From positions 1-22,273 of the forward strand of contig NZ_CAMLDX010000059.1 of the NCBI RefSeq assembly GCF_946478885.1: a stretch of DNA of 22,273 nt, in the 5' to 3' direction. This DNA comes from an uncultured Bacillus sp. (GTDB lineage: Bacteria; Bacillota; Bacilli; Bacillales_B; DSM-18226). The notes below the pieces were generated by a model, which had not been told where the DNA came from, searched no databases, and saw nothing but the letters and a program-made list of their open reading frames with translations. The translations under genes and the position numbers were made by a program. Shown here piece by piece: positions 1-6,994 of the stretch; the stretch's first letter is position 1, and each line of letters opens with the position of its first letter.

Positions 1-21
1 GAAAGGGGGATGAAGCGATGA
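1..21 (+). CDS. Possible 3' end of an upstream gene
   Basis: Frame 1 reads six codons to a TGA at 19-21, which overlaps the ATG of the next gene as ATGA. Such 4-base overlaps usually mark translational coupling in an operon. Only six residues are visible, so the product cannot be named. An active GH13 paralogue upstream is a guess. Confidence 0.3.
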   Translation, partial: ERGMKR

Positions 22-1511
22 AACAAGGAAGTTTTATTCTTATGCTCATAGTGTGTCTATTTATATATGGTTTTCCTGCAGGAGCAGCAGAGAATGAAGA
101 GCGTAGGTGGCAGGATGAAAGTGTATATTTCCTGTTGATTGATCGGTTTAATAATGGTGATCTGAAAAATGATAAAAATGTAGATATGAATGATCAAAAT
201 GCTTACCATGGCGGCGATTTTCAGGGGATTATCGACCAGTTAGATTATATACAGGATATGGGATTTACTCTTGTTGCCCTTACGCCTGTTTTTGCTAATG
301 AAGATGATGGTTATCACGGGTATCTGGTGAATGATTTTTACAAACCGGATGAACACTTCGGTTCGCTGGCAAAGTTCAAAAAATTAGTCAATGAGATACA
401 TAAAAGGAATATGAAGATTATGGTTGATTTAGATGTCTGTCATATCGGTTCAAATCATCCTTGGCTGACAGATCCTACTAAACAGGAGTGGATTAAGAAA
501 AACGAAGCAGAATTGCCTGTACTTAATTTGGAGAATGCTCAAGTAAGGCAGTATATGCTCAAGGCCGCAGTATGGTGGATGGACAAAACGGGCATAGATG
601 GATACCGTCTGCATTCTATGAATGATGTACCATTAGATTTCTGGCGTAATTTATCACAGGTAACCAAACAGAAAAATGCTGATTTTTATTTGCTGGGGGA
701 TGTGGAGGCGAGTGAATTATCCCAAATTACATCCTATCAAGACGCAGGTTTTGACGGCTGGCTGAATTATCCTTTGAATACAAAACTAAAAAATACTTTT
801 GCTCGTTCGGATGTCTCGATAGAATCTTTATTTTCTTCGCTGGAACAAACGGAGAAAGCCGGACTGGATCCACATGTCTTAGGCAACTTTATGGATAATG
901 AACAAATTGTTCGATTTACCAACGATGTCATTCAGTTGAATGAACATCCGGGACCGCGTTGGAAGCAAGCGTTGACCTTTCTTTATACGACACCGGGAGT
1001 TCCGATTGTCTATTACGGTAGTGAAATTGCCCTTGATGGAGGAGAGGGAGCGGCAAATCATGTTCAAATGAATTTTCGTACTGATAAAGAACTAGCTGAT
1101 TATATCGCCAAACTAGGTGAATTGCGTACCAAGCTTCCTTCTTTAACAAGAGGAACCTTCAAAGTATTGTATGAAAAGGATGGGATGGCTGTCTATAAAA
1201 GAGCTTATAAAGATGAAATATCAGTCATTGCTATCAACAATACGAGCAAGACTCAAACGATTCGTATCCCTGCAAATGAGCTGAAAGATAATAAGGAATT
1301 AAGAGGTTTATTAAACGGTGGATTAATCCGCAGTCAACAGTCAGAATACATGATCACTATTGATCGCGATTTCTCTGAAATATATGTTCTAGATGAAATA
1401 ACCGGAATCAATCTTTCTTACATTCTTGCCATGTCCGCCGTGCTTTTAGCCTTCACAGTCTTTATGATTCTTGTGTGGAGAAAGTCGAAGGCAAATCAAG
1501 GCAGCAAATAA
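18..1511 (+). CDS. Membrane-anchored GH13 (alpha-amylase family) protein with degenerate catalytic site
   Basis: The 497-aa protein has an N-terminal signal peptide (about residues 1-24, ending AGAA), a GH13-type TIM-barrel ectodomain and a C-terminal membrane helix (about 467-487) followed by a basic tail (RKSK), so it should be exported and held with its domain outside the cell. GH13 landmarks remain: DRFNNGD near 42, HGGDFQGI near 64, GYHGY near 98, and a VYYGSEIALDGG segment near 331. The four conserved regions are altered at catalytic positions: region I D-x-x-x-N-H reads DLDVCH (137-142), region II G-x-R-x-D reads GYRLH (nucleophile Asp replaced by His199), region III GE reads GD (acid/base Glu replaced by Asp228), and region IV N-H-D reads N-E-Q (294-296). 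Hydrolysis by the usual mechanism is unlikely, and a binding or accessory role is inferred. The ATG overlaps an upstream stop and has an AAAGGGGG site 8 bases upstream. Confidence 0.85.
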   Translation: MKQGSFILMLIVCLFIYGFPAGAAENEERRWQDESVYFLLIDRFNNGDLKNDKNVDMNDQNAYHGGDFQGIIDQLDYIQDMGFTLVALTPVFANEDDGYHGYLVNDFYKPDEHFGSLAKFKKLVNEIHKRNMKIMVDLDVCHIGSNHPWLTDPTKQEWIKKNEAELPVLNLENAQVRQYMLKAAVWWMDKTGIDGYRLHSMNDVPLDFWRNLSQVTKQKNADFYLLGDVEASELSQITSYQDAGFDGWLNYPLNTKLKNTFARSDVSIESLFSSLEQTEKAGLDPHVLGNFMDNEQIVRFTNDVIQLNEHPGPRWKQALTFLYTTPGVPIVYYGSEIALDGGEGAANHVQMNFRTDKELADYIAKLGELRTKLPSLTRGTFKVLYEKDGMAVYKRAYKDEISVIAINNTSKTQTIRIPANELKDNKELRGLLNGGLIRSQQSEYMITIDRDFSEIYVLDEITGINLSYILAMSAVLLAFTVFMILVWRKSKANQGSK

Positions 1512-1514
1512 AAA

Positions 1515-1600
1515 AGCTATTTCATAATGTCAGGCACCGCAAAACAGTATCTTATATCAATCACTGGATATAGATCAATGGTGGATGCCTGAACCCTGTG
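1515..1600. repeat. Dispersed inverted-repeat element, copy A
   Basis: An intergenic element starts with AGCTATTTCATAATGTCAGG and closes with GTGGATGCCTGA. Its reverse complement shares GGCATCCAC, ATTGATCTATAT and GGTGCCTGACA with copy C at 22179-22273, and it resembles copy B at 11140-11256. The ends are imperfect inverted repeats. It looks like a short non-coding REP/MITE-type element; no transposase is present. Confidence 0.65.
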
Positions 1601-1626
1601 AAACAACACATGGCTAGATGTATCAG

Positions 1627-1671
1627 ACGATCATTAAAGAGACTTTAAAAAAAGTCTCTCTAAATGATCGT
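1627..1671. repeat. Long intergenic hairpin
   Basis: The arms at 1627-1644 (ACGATCATT-AAAGAGACT) and 1653-1671 pair over about 18 bp with a single-base bulge, around a short A-rich loop. It lies between two convergent genes, the GH13 gene and yajQ. No strong T run follows on either strand, so it may be a weak bidirectional terminator or simply a palindromic repeat. Confidence 0.5.
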
Positions 1672-1758
1672 TCTATGCCAGGAAATGTTAAAATTTAATA
1701 TGTTTTTGACACTCCAATTTTAGGGGAGGTAAGGGTATTTAAGAACTGTCCCCCTTTA

Positions 1759-2250
1759 TTAACGATAGTTTACAAATTGCACGTCAACTGTTAAATCGGC
1801 TTCTTTGACTGCCTGGATCACCTTCTGCAGATCATCGCGGCTTTTGCCTGTTACTCGGATTTGATCATCTTGAACCTGACTCTTTACCTTTAGACCGCTG
1901 TTTTTTATCAGTGTGTTAATTTTCTTGGCATTTTCTTTATCAATTCCTTGAATTAGCTTGGCACGTTGTCTGACGGTGCCGCCGCTCGCTTTTTCAATTT
2001 TTCCGTAATCCAGATTTTTTACAGGAACACTGCGTTTAATTAATTTGCTGAAAAGGACATCCTTGACTTGTCCTAATTTATATTCATCATCTGAAATCAA
2101 CACTAATTCTTCTTTGTCGAGTGAGATATCGCTTTTGCTGCCTTTAAAATCATAACGTGTTTGTATTTCCTTGATCGCAATTTGAATTGCATTTGATACT
2201 TCTGAAAAATCTACATTTGATACAATATCAAAAGAAGCTTCCTTTGCCAT
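1759..2250 (-). CDS. yitK: YajQ family nucleotide-binding protein (YitK-like)
   Basis: The 163-aa product matches the YajQ/UPF0234 family over its full usual length, from the N-terminal [18 protein letters not shown] to the C-terminal DVQFVNYR, with the typical [19 protein letters not shown] and [14 protein letters not shown] segments. The family has two small ferredoxin-like domains; some members bind cyclic di-GMP and others were reported to bind RNA or nucleotides, so the ligand here is not known. It is cytosolic, with no signal or membrane segment. A GGAGGT site lies 5 bases before the ATG. It is divergent from the cvfB/yitL gene, the same neighbour pair as B. subtilis yitK-yitL, which supports the name. 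Confidence 0.9.
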   Translation of the reverse strand: MAKEASFDIVSNVDFSEVSNAIQIAIKEIQTRYDFKGSKSDISLDKEELVLISDDEYKLGQVKDVLFSKLIKRSVPVKNLDYGKIEKASGGTVRQRAKLIQGIDKENAKKINTLIKNSGLKVKSQVQDDQIRVTGKSRDDLQKVIQAVKEADLTVDVQFVNYR

Positions 2251-2322
2251 AGTTTACCTCCATTATTCTTTGTGTTTCTATAAATAATTCAACAGCAAAA
2301 GGTGATTTCCTTTTATAAATCA

Positions 2323-2351
2323 ATTATAGTAAAATATAGCAGTTGATACAA
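2323..2351 (-). promoter_or_regulatory. Putative sigma-A promoter of yitK
   Basis: On the minus strand TTGTAT (2346-2351) is followed after 17 bases by TATAAT (2323-2328), which places the start near 2316, about 65 bases before the yitK ATG. This is a match to the sigma-A consensus by eye only. Confidence 0.55.
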
Positions 2352-2410
2352 CAAATGATAAATAGGAAGGATTCATTTCTGCTTCATATAAATGGAAGGA
2401 GGAGTTTTTT

Positions 2411-3274
2411 GTGTCATTACAGGAATTTATCGGTCAGGTGGTTTCGTTGGAGGTTGTAAGACAGGCTGATTTTGGCTATTTCTTAACAGATGGAACAGAG
2501 GATGTGTTGTTGCATAAAAATGAAACGGATCAAGAACTGGAAGTGAATGATAAGGCAGAGGTTTTTTTATACACGGATTCACGAGGGAGAATTACGGCAA
2601 CGACCACGATCCCGAAAATCACTACCGGGACATATGATTGGGCGGAGGTTAGTGATGTAAAACCAGGACTGGGGATTTTCGTGAATATCGGGATTCAGAA
2701 GGATATGCTCTTGGGTGAAGAGGATTTACCTTCTCATAGCAGTGTATGGCCGGAAAAAGGAGATCTATTATTTATCACATTAAGAGTTAATAAGAATAAT
2801 CGCCTTTATGTAAAACTGGCAACAGATCCAATTATTGAAAAGTATGCCCAAAAAGCACCTCGGGAGGCTTTTAATAAAAATATCCATGGGTATGTGTATC
2901 GGACAGCAAAGGTTGGCTCCTGGATTTTTACAGCAGAGGGATACAAAGGCTTTATCCATGAATCGCAGCGCAGAAAGGAACCGAGACTCGGCCAAAAGGT
3001 TGAAGGAAGAATTATTGATGTAAAAGAGGACGGAACTGTCAATGTTTCTCTGTTGCCGCGAAAGGCAGAATCCCTTGATGTGGATGCAGAACAAATTCTT
3101 GCAGTGCTAAGTGAGCGCAACGGCGCCATGCCATACTGGGACAGAAGCATGCCTGAGGATATCCAGGAACGGTTTCATATGAGTAAAGCTTCATTTAAAA
3201 GGGCTTTAGGAAGATTGATGAAGGAAGGAAAGGTTTATCAGGAAGAAGGCTGGACCTATATAAAAGGAAAATAG
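2411..3274 (+). CDS. yitL: CvfB/YitL family S1-like RNA-binding protein
   Basis: The 287-aa protein has the CvfB layout: tandem S1-like OB-fold modules (first from GQVVSLEVVRQADFGYFLTD at 8-27, second around 75-130, third around 150-220 with AKVGSWIFTAEGYKGFIHES and VEGRIIDVKEDGTVNVSL), then a C-terminal winged-helix segment (about 225-285, with FHMSKASFKRALGRLMKEGK). The length matches the family. CvfB of Staphylococcus aureus binds RNA and affects virulence gene expression; the role in Bacillus is less clear. The start is GTG with AAGGAGGAG about 7 bases upstream. It is monocistronic, ending at a rho-independent terminator at 3378-3407. Confidence 0.88.
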   Translation: MSLQEFIGQVVSLEVVRQADFGYFLTDGTEDVLLHKNETDQELEVNDKAEVFLYTDSRGRITATTTIPKITTGTYDWAEVSDVKPGLGIFVNIGIQKDMLLGEEDLPSHSSVWPEKGDLLFITLRVNKNNRLYVKLATDPIIEKYAQKAPREAFNKNIHGYVYRTAKVGSWIFTAEGYKGFIHESQRRKEPRLGQKVEGRIIDVKEDGTVNVSLLPRKAESLDVDAEQILAVLSERNGAMPYWDRSMPEDIQERFHMSKASFKRALGRLMKEGKVYQEEGWTYIKGK

Positions 3275-3299
3275 TGGAGGGAGTTGGCCCCTCCGTCCA

Positions 3300-3431
3300 T
3301 TATAGATGGTCCGTTTTCTTGGAATATTGGTATTTTCCAGCCTTCCGATTTTTTTCACGAATCATATTTTTTTCATGGCGAAGGGCATTGTTGTCCTTCG
3401 CTTTTTTATCATTATCTGAAGTACGTGGCAT
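3300..3431 (-). CDS. Small basic 43-aa protein, unknown function
   Basis: An ATG at 3431 opens 43 codons ending at TAA (3300-3302). The product begins MPRTSDNDKKAKDNN and ends KAGKYQYSKKTDHL; it is lysine- and asparagine-rich and has no membrane segment. A strong AAAGGAG site lies 7 bases before the ATG, which is the main reason to believe it is translated. It lies 84 bases downstream of degV on the same strand with no terminator seen between them, so it may be cotranscribed. It overlaps, in antisense, the terminator of the cvfB gene. I do not recognise the family. The strong ribosome site and the plausible composition favour a real gene, but it is short. Confidence 0.55.
   Translation of the reverse strand: MPRTSDNDKKAKDNNALRHEKNMIREKNRKAGKYQYSKKTDHL
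3378..3407 (+). terminator. Rho-independent terminator of cvfB/yitL
   Basis: The stem GCGAAGG (3378-3384) / CCTTCGC (3395-3401) is followed directly by six T residues. It lies inside the antisense 43-aa ORF. Confidence 0.75.
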
Positions 3432-3515
3432 GAAAAAACTCCTTTCCATCATTTCGTGCATGATTAGTGTCTGCTGCCATGAAAAGGAGTATGTCTAATA
3501 ATATTTACCATTCAC

Positions 3516-4376
3516 TTATGAAGGAAGGGCATTTAAGAAAAAGATTGCGATGGTTCCTGGCCCTGTATGCGAGCCGATCACCGCTCCGATGTCAGTGATG
3601 ATGATTTCCTTTGCTGCAAATTCTTCTTCCATCATTCTCTTTATTTCGGAGGCTGTTTCGAAATCATCGGCATGACTGATGCCGATTGTTTGCTGATCTA
3701 AATGTACTCCTCGTTCTGACATTAACTCAATAATACGGCGAAGTAGTTTCTTCTTGCCACGGATTTTTTCAAGTGGTACAAGCTTTCCATCCTCGACATT
3801 TAGCAAAGGCTTGATATTTAATAACCCGCCTAGAAACGCCGAAGCCTTTGAAACACGTCCACCCTTTGCTAAATGATCCAAATCCTCGACCGTAAATAAA
3901 TGCTCCATGTGCAGGGCAAGGAACTCAGTTCTTGCGATAATTTGCTCATATGAGGCATCTTCATTGGCTAAGCGTGCTGCTTCCCGTACAATCAGCCCTT
4001 GACCAAGTGAAGCGCATTTTGTGTCTATAATAGTTAATTGAAAATCAGGATATTCTGCTTTTACCTGATCATGAATCATAACAGCTGTTTGGTATGTACC
4101 TGATAATTGCGAAGAAAAGGCAATGTAGATTCCTTTATCTTTATTTTTGGCCAATTCAGTAAACACCTTTTCGAAGGTAACCGGAGAAACTTGGGATGTT
4201 TTGGGCATATGTCCATTTCGAATGGCCTCATAGATCGCTTTTGGTTTAATGCCCAGCAGATCCTCGTATTCCTTTTCGTTAAGCAAAACCTTTAAGGGTA
4301 AAAAAATTACTTGATTTTCCTCGTAAAATTGCAATGGCAAGTCACAGCCGCTGTCAGTTAAAATTTTAACCGTCAT
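3516..4376 (-). CDS. yitS: DegV family fatty-acid-binding protein (YitS-like)
   Basis: A 286-aa DegV/FakB-type protein: N-terminal MTVKILTDSGCDLPLQF, the FSSQLSGTYQTA lipid-pocket motif, LDHLAKGGRVSKASAFLGG in the central region, LNIKPLL, and a C-terminal GAVIGSHTGPGTIAIFF. Family members bind a fatty acid and can serve as acyl carriers for the FakA kinase in phospholipid synthesis; FakA is not in this window. It is cytosolic. The start is taken at 4376, because AAGGTG sits 6 bases before it, while the longer possible start at 4394 has no ribosome site. Full length for the family. Confidence 0.88.
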   Translation of the reverse strand: MTVKILTDSGCDLPLQFYEENQVIFLPLKVLLNEKEYEDLLGIKPKAIYEAIRNGHMPKTSQVSPVTFEKVFTELAKNKDKGIYIAFSSQLSGTYQTAVMIHDQVKAEYPDFQLTIIDTKCASLGQGLIVREAARLANEDASYEQIIARTEFLALHMEHLFTVEDLDHLAKGGRVSKASAFLGGLLNIKPLLNVEDGKLVPLEKIRGKKKLLRRIIELMSERGVHLDQQTIGISHADDFETASEIKRMMEEEFAAKEIIITDIGAVIGSHTGPGTIAIFFLNALPS

Positions 4377-4511
4377 GGGATTCACCTTCTTCAAATCAAT
4401 TTAATGGAACCGTCTATTGTCCAATAGAAGCCATGAATCATATTCTTAAGTGTATCATTTAATGCTGGCCGATTAAAGTATAATCGTGTTAAGGCTAAAA
4501 CGTAAAGGAGA

Positions 4512-4603
4512 CAAAAAAAGAGCCGTTCCCCGCTGCAAAGAATAGTATCCAATCCAGTAAAAACTGCATCGGAAGGTCTCTTGACAAGCGGGAGCCGGTC
4601 TCT
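4512..4603 (-). terminator. Large two-stage hairpin with U-run (minus strand)
   Basis: Read on the minus strand, an outer stem of about 16 bp (arm 4587-4603 with 4519-4534, one bulge and a few mismatches) encloses an inner stem of about 11 bp (around 4547-4573) with a TTTT loop. The outer stem is followed directly by seven U residues (complement of 4513-4519). It lies downstream of the small-gene pair ending at 4628 and probably terminates it, but it is larger than an ordinary terminator. Confidence 0.6.
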
Positions 4604-4627
4604 TTGATCAACCTCTGTATCGGTTAA

Positions 4628-4822
4628 TCAGAATGATGTTTGAATGCTGTCTAACTCTTTTTGCAGTTCGTGGAGCTGCCTTTGCTCAGCGAGAGTGGTG
4701 TTTGCCCATGCTGATGACAGTGCATTTTTTGCTTTAGCAATCGCTTTCTGTTTATTCCATGAATCACAATTTTTGGCTAAATCGACAAAAATCTGTGCTT
4801 CTTGAAAAAGTCTGTTGCCCAT
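4628..4822 (-). CDS. Small helical protein, possibly DUF3813
   Basis: A 64-aa soluble protein starting MGNRLFQEAQIFVDLAKN, with a middle segment AKAKNALSSAWANTTLAEQ and a heptad-like helical tail ending LQKELDSIQTSF. The pattern resembles the Bacillus DUF3813 family, recalled from memory and not checked; function unknown. The start at 4822 is chosen because GGAGGT lies 10 bases upstream; that site overlaps a GTG that would extend the frame to 4840. Only 4 bases separate it from the preceding small gene, so the two form a transcription unit, closed by the hairpin at 4512-4603. Confidence 0.7.
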   Translation of the reverse strand: MGNRLFQEAQIFVDLAKNCDSWNKQKAIAKAKNALSSAWANTTLAEQRQLHELQKELDSIQTSF

Positions 4823-4826
4823 TGCT

Positions 4827-4979
4827 CTAAATACCTCCACGTGTAGATTCGGTCACATTGGCCATTTTATGAGCCTCTGCCTCGGCATAGGTCATGTGAA
4901 AAGGGATACGTGCAGCGTGTTTTGATACGGAGTCAACACCTTGCTGTACAAAACGCTTTGATTTGTTACGTTTACCCAT
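4827..4979 (-). CDS. Small basic 50-aa protein, unknown function
   Basis: The product begins MGKRNKSKRFVQQGVDSV and ends KMANVTESTRGGI; it is strongly basic at the N-terminus, with a histidine-rich middle (KHAARIPFH). There is no signal peptide or membrane segment. The start at 4979 has an excellent GGAGGGG site 6 bases upstream, whereas a longer frame to 5024 lacks one. It precedes the DUF3813-like gene by 4 bases. I do not recognise the family. Its ribosome site abuts the U-run of the yitU terminator, so expression would need readthrough or a promoter not seen here. Confidence 0.65.
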   Translation of the reverse strand: MGKRNKSKRFVQQGVDSVSKHAARIPFHMTYAEAEAHKMANVTESTRGGI

Positions 4980-4992
4980 TTGAATCCCCTCC

Positions 4993-5024
4993 AAAAAAGA
5001 GTTTGAAGCTTGCAGGAGCTTCAA
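4993..5024 (-). terminator. Terminator downstream of yitU
   Basis: On the minus strand the stem TTGAAGCT (5017-5024) / AGCTTCAA (5003-5010) with a 6-base loop is followed by a T-rich run (complement of 4993-4998). It ends right where the Shine-Dalgarno site of the next small gene begins, so it could also act as an attenuator for that gene pair. Confidence 0.65.
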
Positions 5025-5071
5025 TCATAGTATGTTCTTTTTCGTGAAGAATAGGAGGGAAAATAGTGGAA

Positions 5072-5887
5072 TTACATTGCCTTCAAATTTAACAAGTTAT
5101 TTAGGTAATAGCCGATGCCGTCTTCTTCATTCGTTAATGTAACATCATTAGCGATATTTTTTACCTCATCAATGCCATTTCCCATTGCGACGCCATGACC
5201 TGCATATTCCAGCATTTCTAAATCATTATCTTCATCTCCGAATGCAATGATTCTTGAAGGAGGAATGTCATAATAGTCTGCAGCATGTTTAAGACCGACT
5301 GCTTTATTAAGTCCACTTTTAATAATCTCGATGATAGGAAACGGAGCTCCCCAGCTGCGATGCTCAATCACTTCCGCATGAACATCTGCCAAATAGCGCC
5401 TAATATTCCTCACTTGCTCCTCGGTTGAATGAATTAGCAGACTGGTTGGGGAAGTGTTAAGGGATTTGCGCAGATCTCCTGTTGTGATATGCGTATCCTC
5501 GAAACTGAACAATTCCATCAGCTTTTCATCATGGTAATGCAAGTACACGTCATCCATCACTTCAGCGACAATATTATAGAATTGAAAGGAATTACAGGCA
5601 TCGACAATTTCTTTTGCAACGGATATTTTAAGAGGTGAATGATATAATCCCCATGTGTGATCCTTTGGATGGTGGATAAATGCACCGTTAAAGTTGACAA
5701 TTGGAGTGTCGAGCCCAAGCTCGCGGTAGTACATTTCCGATGAGCGAAAAGGACGTCCCGTTGCAATCATGACAATATGGCCTTGTTCCTTGGCTTTTTG
5801 GATAACGTTTTTTGTTTTTTTCGAAATAGTTTTGTCATCCTTTAATAGCGAACCATCTAAATCGAGCGCAATTAAATGTCTATCCAT
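5072..5887 (-). CDS. yitU: Cof-type HAD-IIB phosphatase (YitU-like)
   Basis: A 271-aa HAD superfamily hydrolase of the Cof subfamily. Motif I is LDLDGSLL with nucleophile Asp9 and Asp11, motif II lies in MIATGRPF, motif III has the lysine in IIKSGLNKAVGLK, and motif IV is GDEDNDLEML (217-226), which binds Mg2+. The region between motifs II and III is the type IIB cap domain. Enzymes of this group dephosphorylate small sugar or cofactor phosphates; B. subtilis YitU has been linked to dephosphorylation of a riboflavin precursor, but the substrate is not shown by the sequence. Cytosolic. A GGGGGAG site lies 7 bases before the ATG. It is divergent from yitV as in B. subtilis. Confidence 0.9.
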   Translation of the reverse strand: MDRHLIALDLDGSLLKDDKTISKKTKNVIQKAKEQGHIVMIATGRPFRSSEMYYRELGLDTPIVNFNGAFIHHPKDHTWGLYHSPLKISVAKEIVDACNSFQFYNIVAEVMDDVYLHYHDEKLMELFSFEDTHITTGDLRKSLNTSPTSLLIHSTEEQVRNIRRYLADVHAEVIEHRSWGAPFPIIEIIKSGLNKAVGLKHAADYYDIPPSRIIAFGDEDNDLEMLEYAGHGVAMGNGIDEVKNIANDVTLTNEEDGIGYYLNNLLNLKAM

Positions 5888-6035
5888 ACTTACTCTCCCC
5901 CGTTTATTTATGTTTTCATTTCATGCAGGCACTTTTTGTTTTTCTAATAGTGTAATCTCTTTGGAAAACAAATGTCCACATGTTACACTTGAAATAGTAA
6001 TGATGAAGATGTATACGTATTTAAGTGCTATAATC

Positions 6036-6080
6036 ATTCATTGTAGAAAAATATTTTTCATGAATATGTTAACAATGAAT
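6036..6080. repeat. Intergenic inverted repeat upstream of yitV
   Basis: ATTCATTGT (6036-6044) is repeated in inverted form as ACAATGAAT (6072-6080), around an AT-rich centre that has further self-complementarity. It lies between divergent yitU and yitV just upstream of the yitV promoter and could be an operator. That is a guess from position only. Confidence 0.35.
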
Positions 6081-6090
6081 TATTAACCTT

Positions 6091-6118
6091 TTGCTTTGGG
6101 ATTGTAAAATAATATAAT
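6091..6118 (+). promoter_or_regulatory. Putative sigma-A promoter of yitV
   Basis: TTGCTT (6091-6096), a 16-base spacer and TATAAT (6113-6118) lie 27 bases before the GTG start of yitV. The -10 is consensus and the -35 matches four of six positions. Confidence 0.5.
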
Positions 6119-6145
6119 TTTTTCAACAGAACGGAGGATTTAGTT

Positions 6146-6919
6146 GTGATTATTGTTGAAAATAAGTATGTTGAACAGATCCCTGTTTTGCATATTGCAG
6201 ATAAGGAACGATTTAATGACAAGCTTCCTTTTGTTATGTTTGTTCACGGCTTTACCAGTGCTAAAGAGCATAACCTTCATTATGCTTATTTACTGGCAGA
6301 AAAAGGCTTTCGCGTCATACTGCCTGAGGCTGCATACCATGGTGAAAGATATCCTGACGAGCTGAATACAGAACAAATGGCATTAAAGTTTTGGAATATT
6401 GTTCTGCAGACGATCGATGAGCTTGATATTCTGCGGCAATATTATGAAAGTGAAAATTTAATTGATACTGAACGAATCGGTCTTGTCGGGACTTCAATGG
6501 GCGGCATTGTGACGCTCGGCTCATTGACTCGTTATCATTGGATAAAGGCTGCTGTAAGTTTAATGGGTATGCCGCAATATGAAAAATATGCTCATTGGCA
6601 GCTGGAAATGTTGAAAAAAAAGGGTGTTCAACTTCCGCTCGACCGGGAGGAAATTGATCTCTTACTGGAAAAACTCAAGCATGTGGATTTGAGCAAACAT
6701 CCAGAAGCGCTAGATAATCGGCCATTATTATTTTGGCATGGGAAACAGGATCCAATTGTCCCATTTTCCTACACATATGATTTTTATGAAAAAGTCAAAC
6801 CACTATACAAAAGTACACCGGAGAAATTGCATTTTATTATCGATGAAAAATCAGGCCATAAGGTAAGCCGGGAAGGGCTGCTCAAAACGGTAGACTGGTT
6901 TGATATGTTTTTGGTGTAA
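6146..6919 (+). CDS. yitV: Alpha/beta hydrolase, YitV-like esterase
   Basis: A 257-aa soluble alpha/beta hydrolase. The oxyanion-hole segment FVHGFTSAKEHN is at 32-43, the nucleophile elbow GTSMGG gives Ser117, and the likely acid and base are Asp202 (GKQDPIVP) and His238 (KSGHKVS), so the catalytic triad is complete. The fold belongs to the prolyl-oligopeptidase/dienelactone-hydrolase-like group; the substrate is unknown. The start is GTG with GGAGG 8 bases upstream. It is divergent from yitU and 75 bases upstream of yitW, the same order as in B. subtilis. Confidence 0.88.
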   Translation: MIIVENKYVEQIPVLHIADKERFNDKLPFVMFVHGFTSAKEHNLHYAYLLAEKGFRVILPEAAYHGERYPDELNTEQMALKFWNIVLQTIDELDILRQYYESENLIDTERIGLVGTSMGGIVTLGSLTRYHWIKAAVSLMGMPQYEKYAHWQLEMLKKKGVQLPLDREEIDLLLEKLKHVDLSKHPEALDNRPLLFWHGKQDPIVPFSYTYDFYEKVKPLYKSTPEKLHFIIDEKSGHKVSREGLLKTVDWFDMFLV

Positions 6920-6994
6920 AACATCCTGATTGACATGGATATTTTAAAAATATTATGGTTAAGCTGTTGAAAACTTCATAAGGAGATGAATAAT

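Noticed and set aside
1690..1758. Possible second repeat type ending AAGAACTGTCCCCC before the yajQ stop
   Set aside because: Only one copy is present in the window and no clear inverted partner was found.
2780..3150. Two minus-strand frames of 104 and 114 aa inside cvfB
   Set aside because: They are fully antisense to a recognised gene, with no ribosome sites or family resemblance.
3274..3498. 74-aa plus-strand frame directly after cvfB
   Set aside because: It contains the cvfB terminator, lacks a ribosome site and has an unlikely composition. The opposite-strand 43-aa frame has the better start signals.
5769..6086. 105-aa plus-strand frame antisense to the yitU start and running into the intergenic region
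   Set aside because: It has no ribosome site, overlaps the clearly real yitU start in antisense, and its hydrophobic composition follows from AT-rich DNA.
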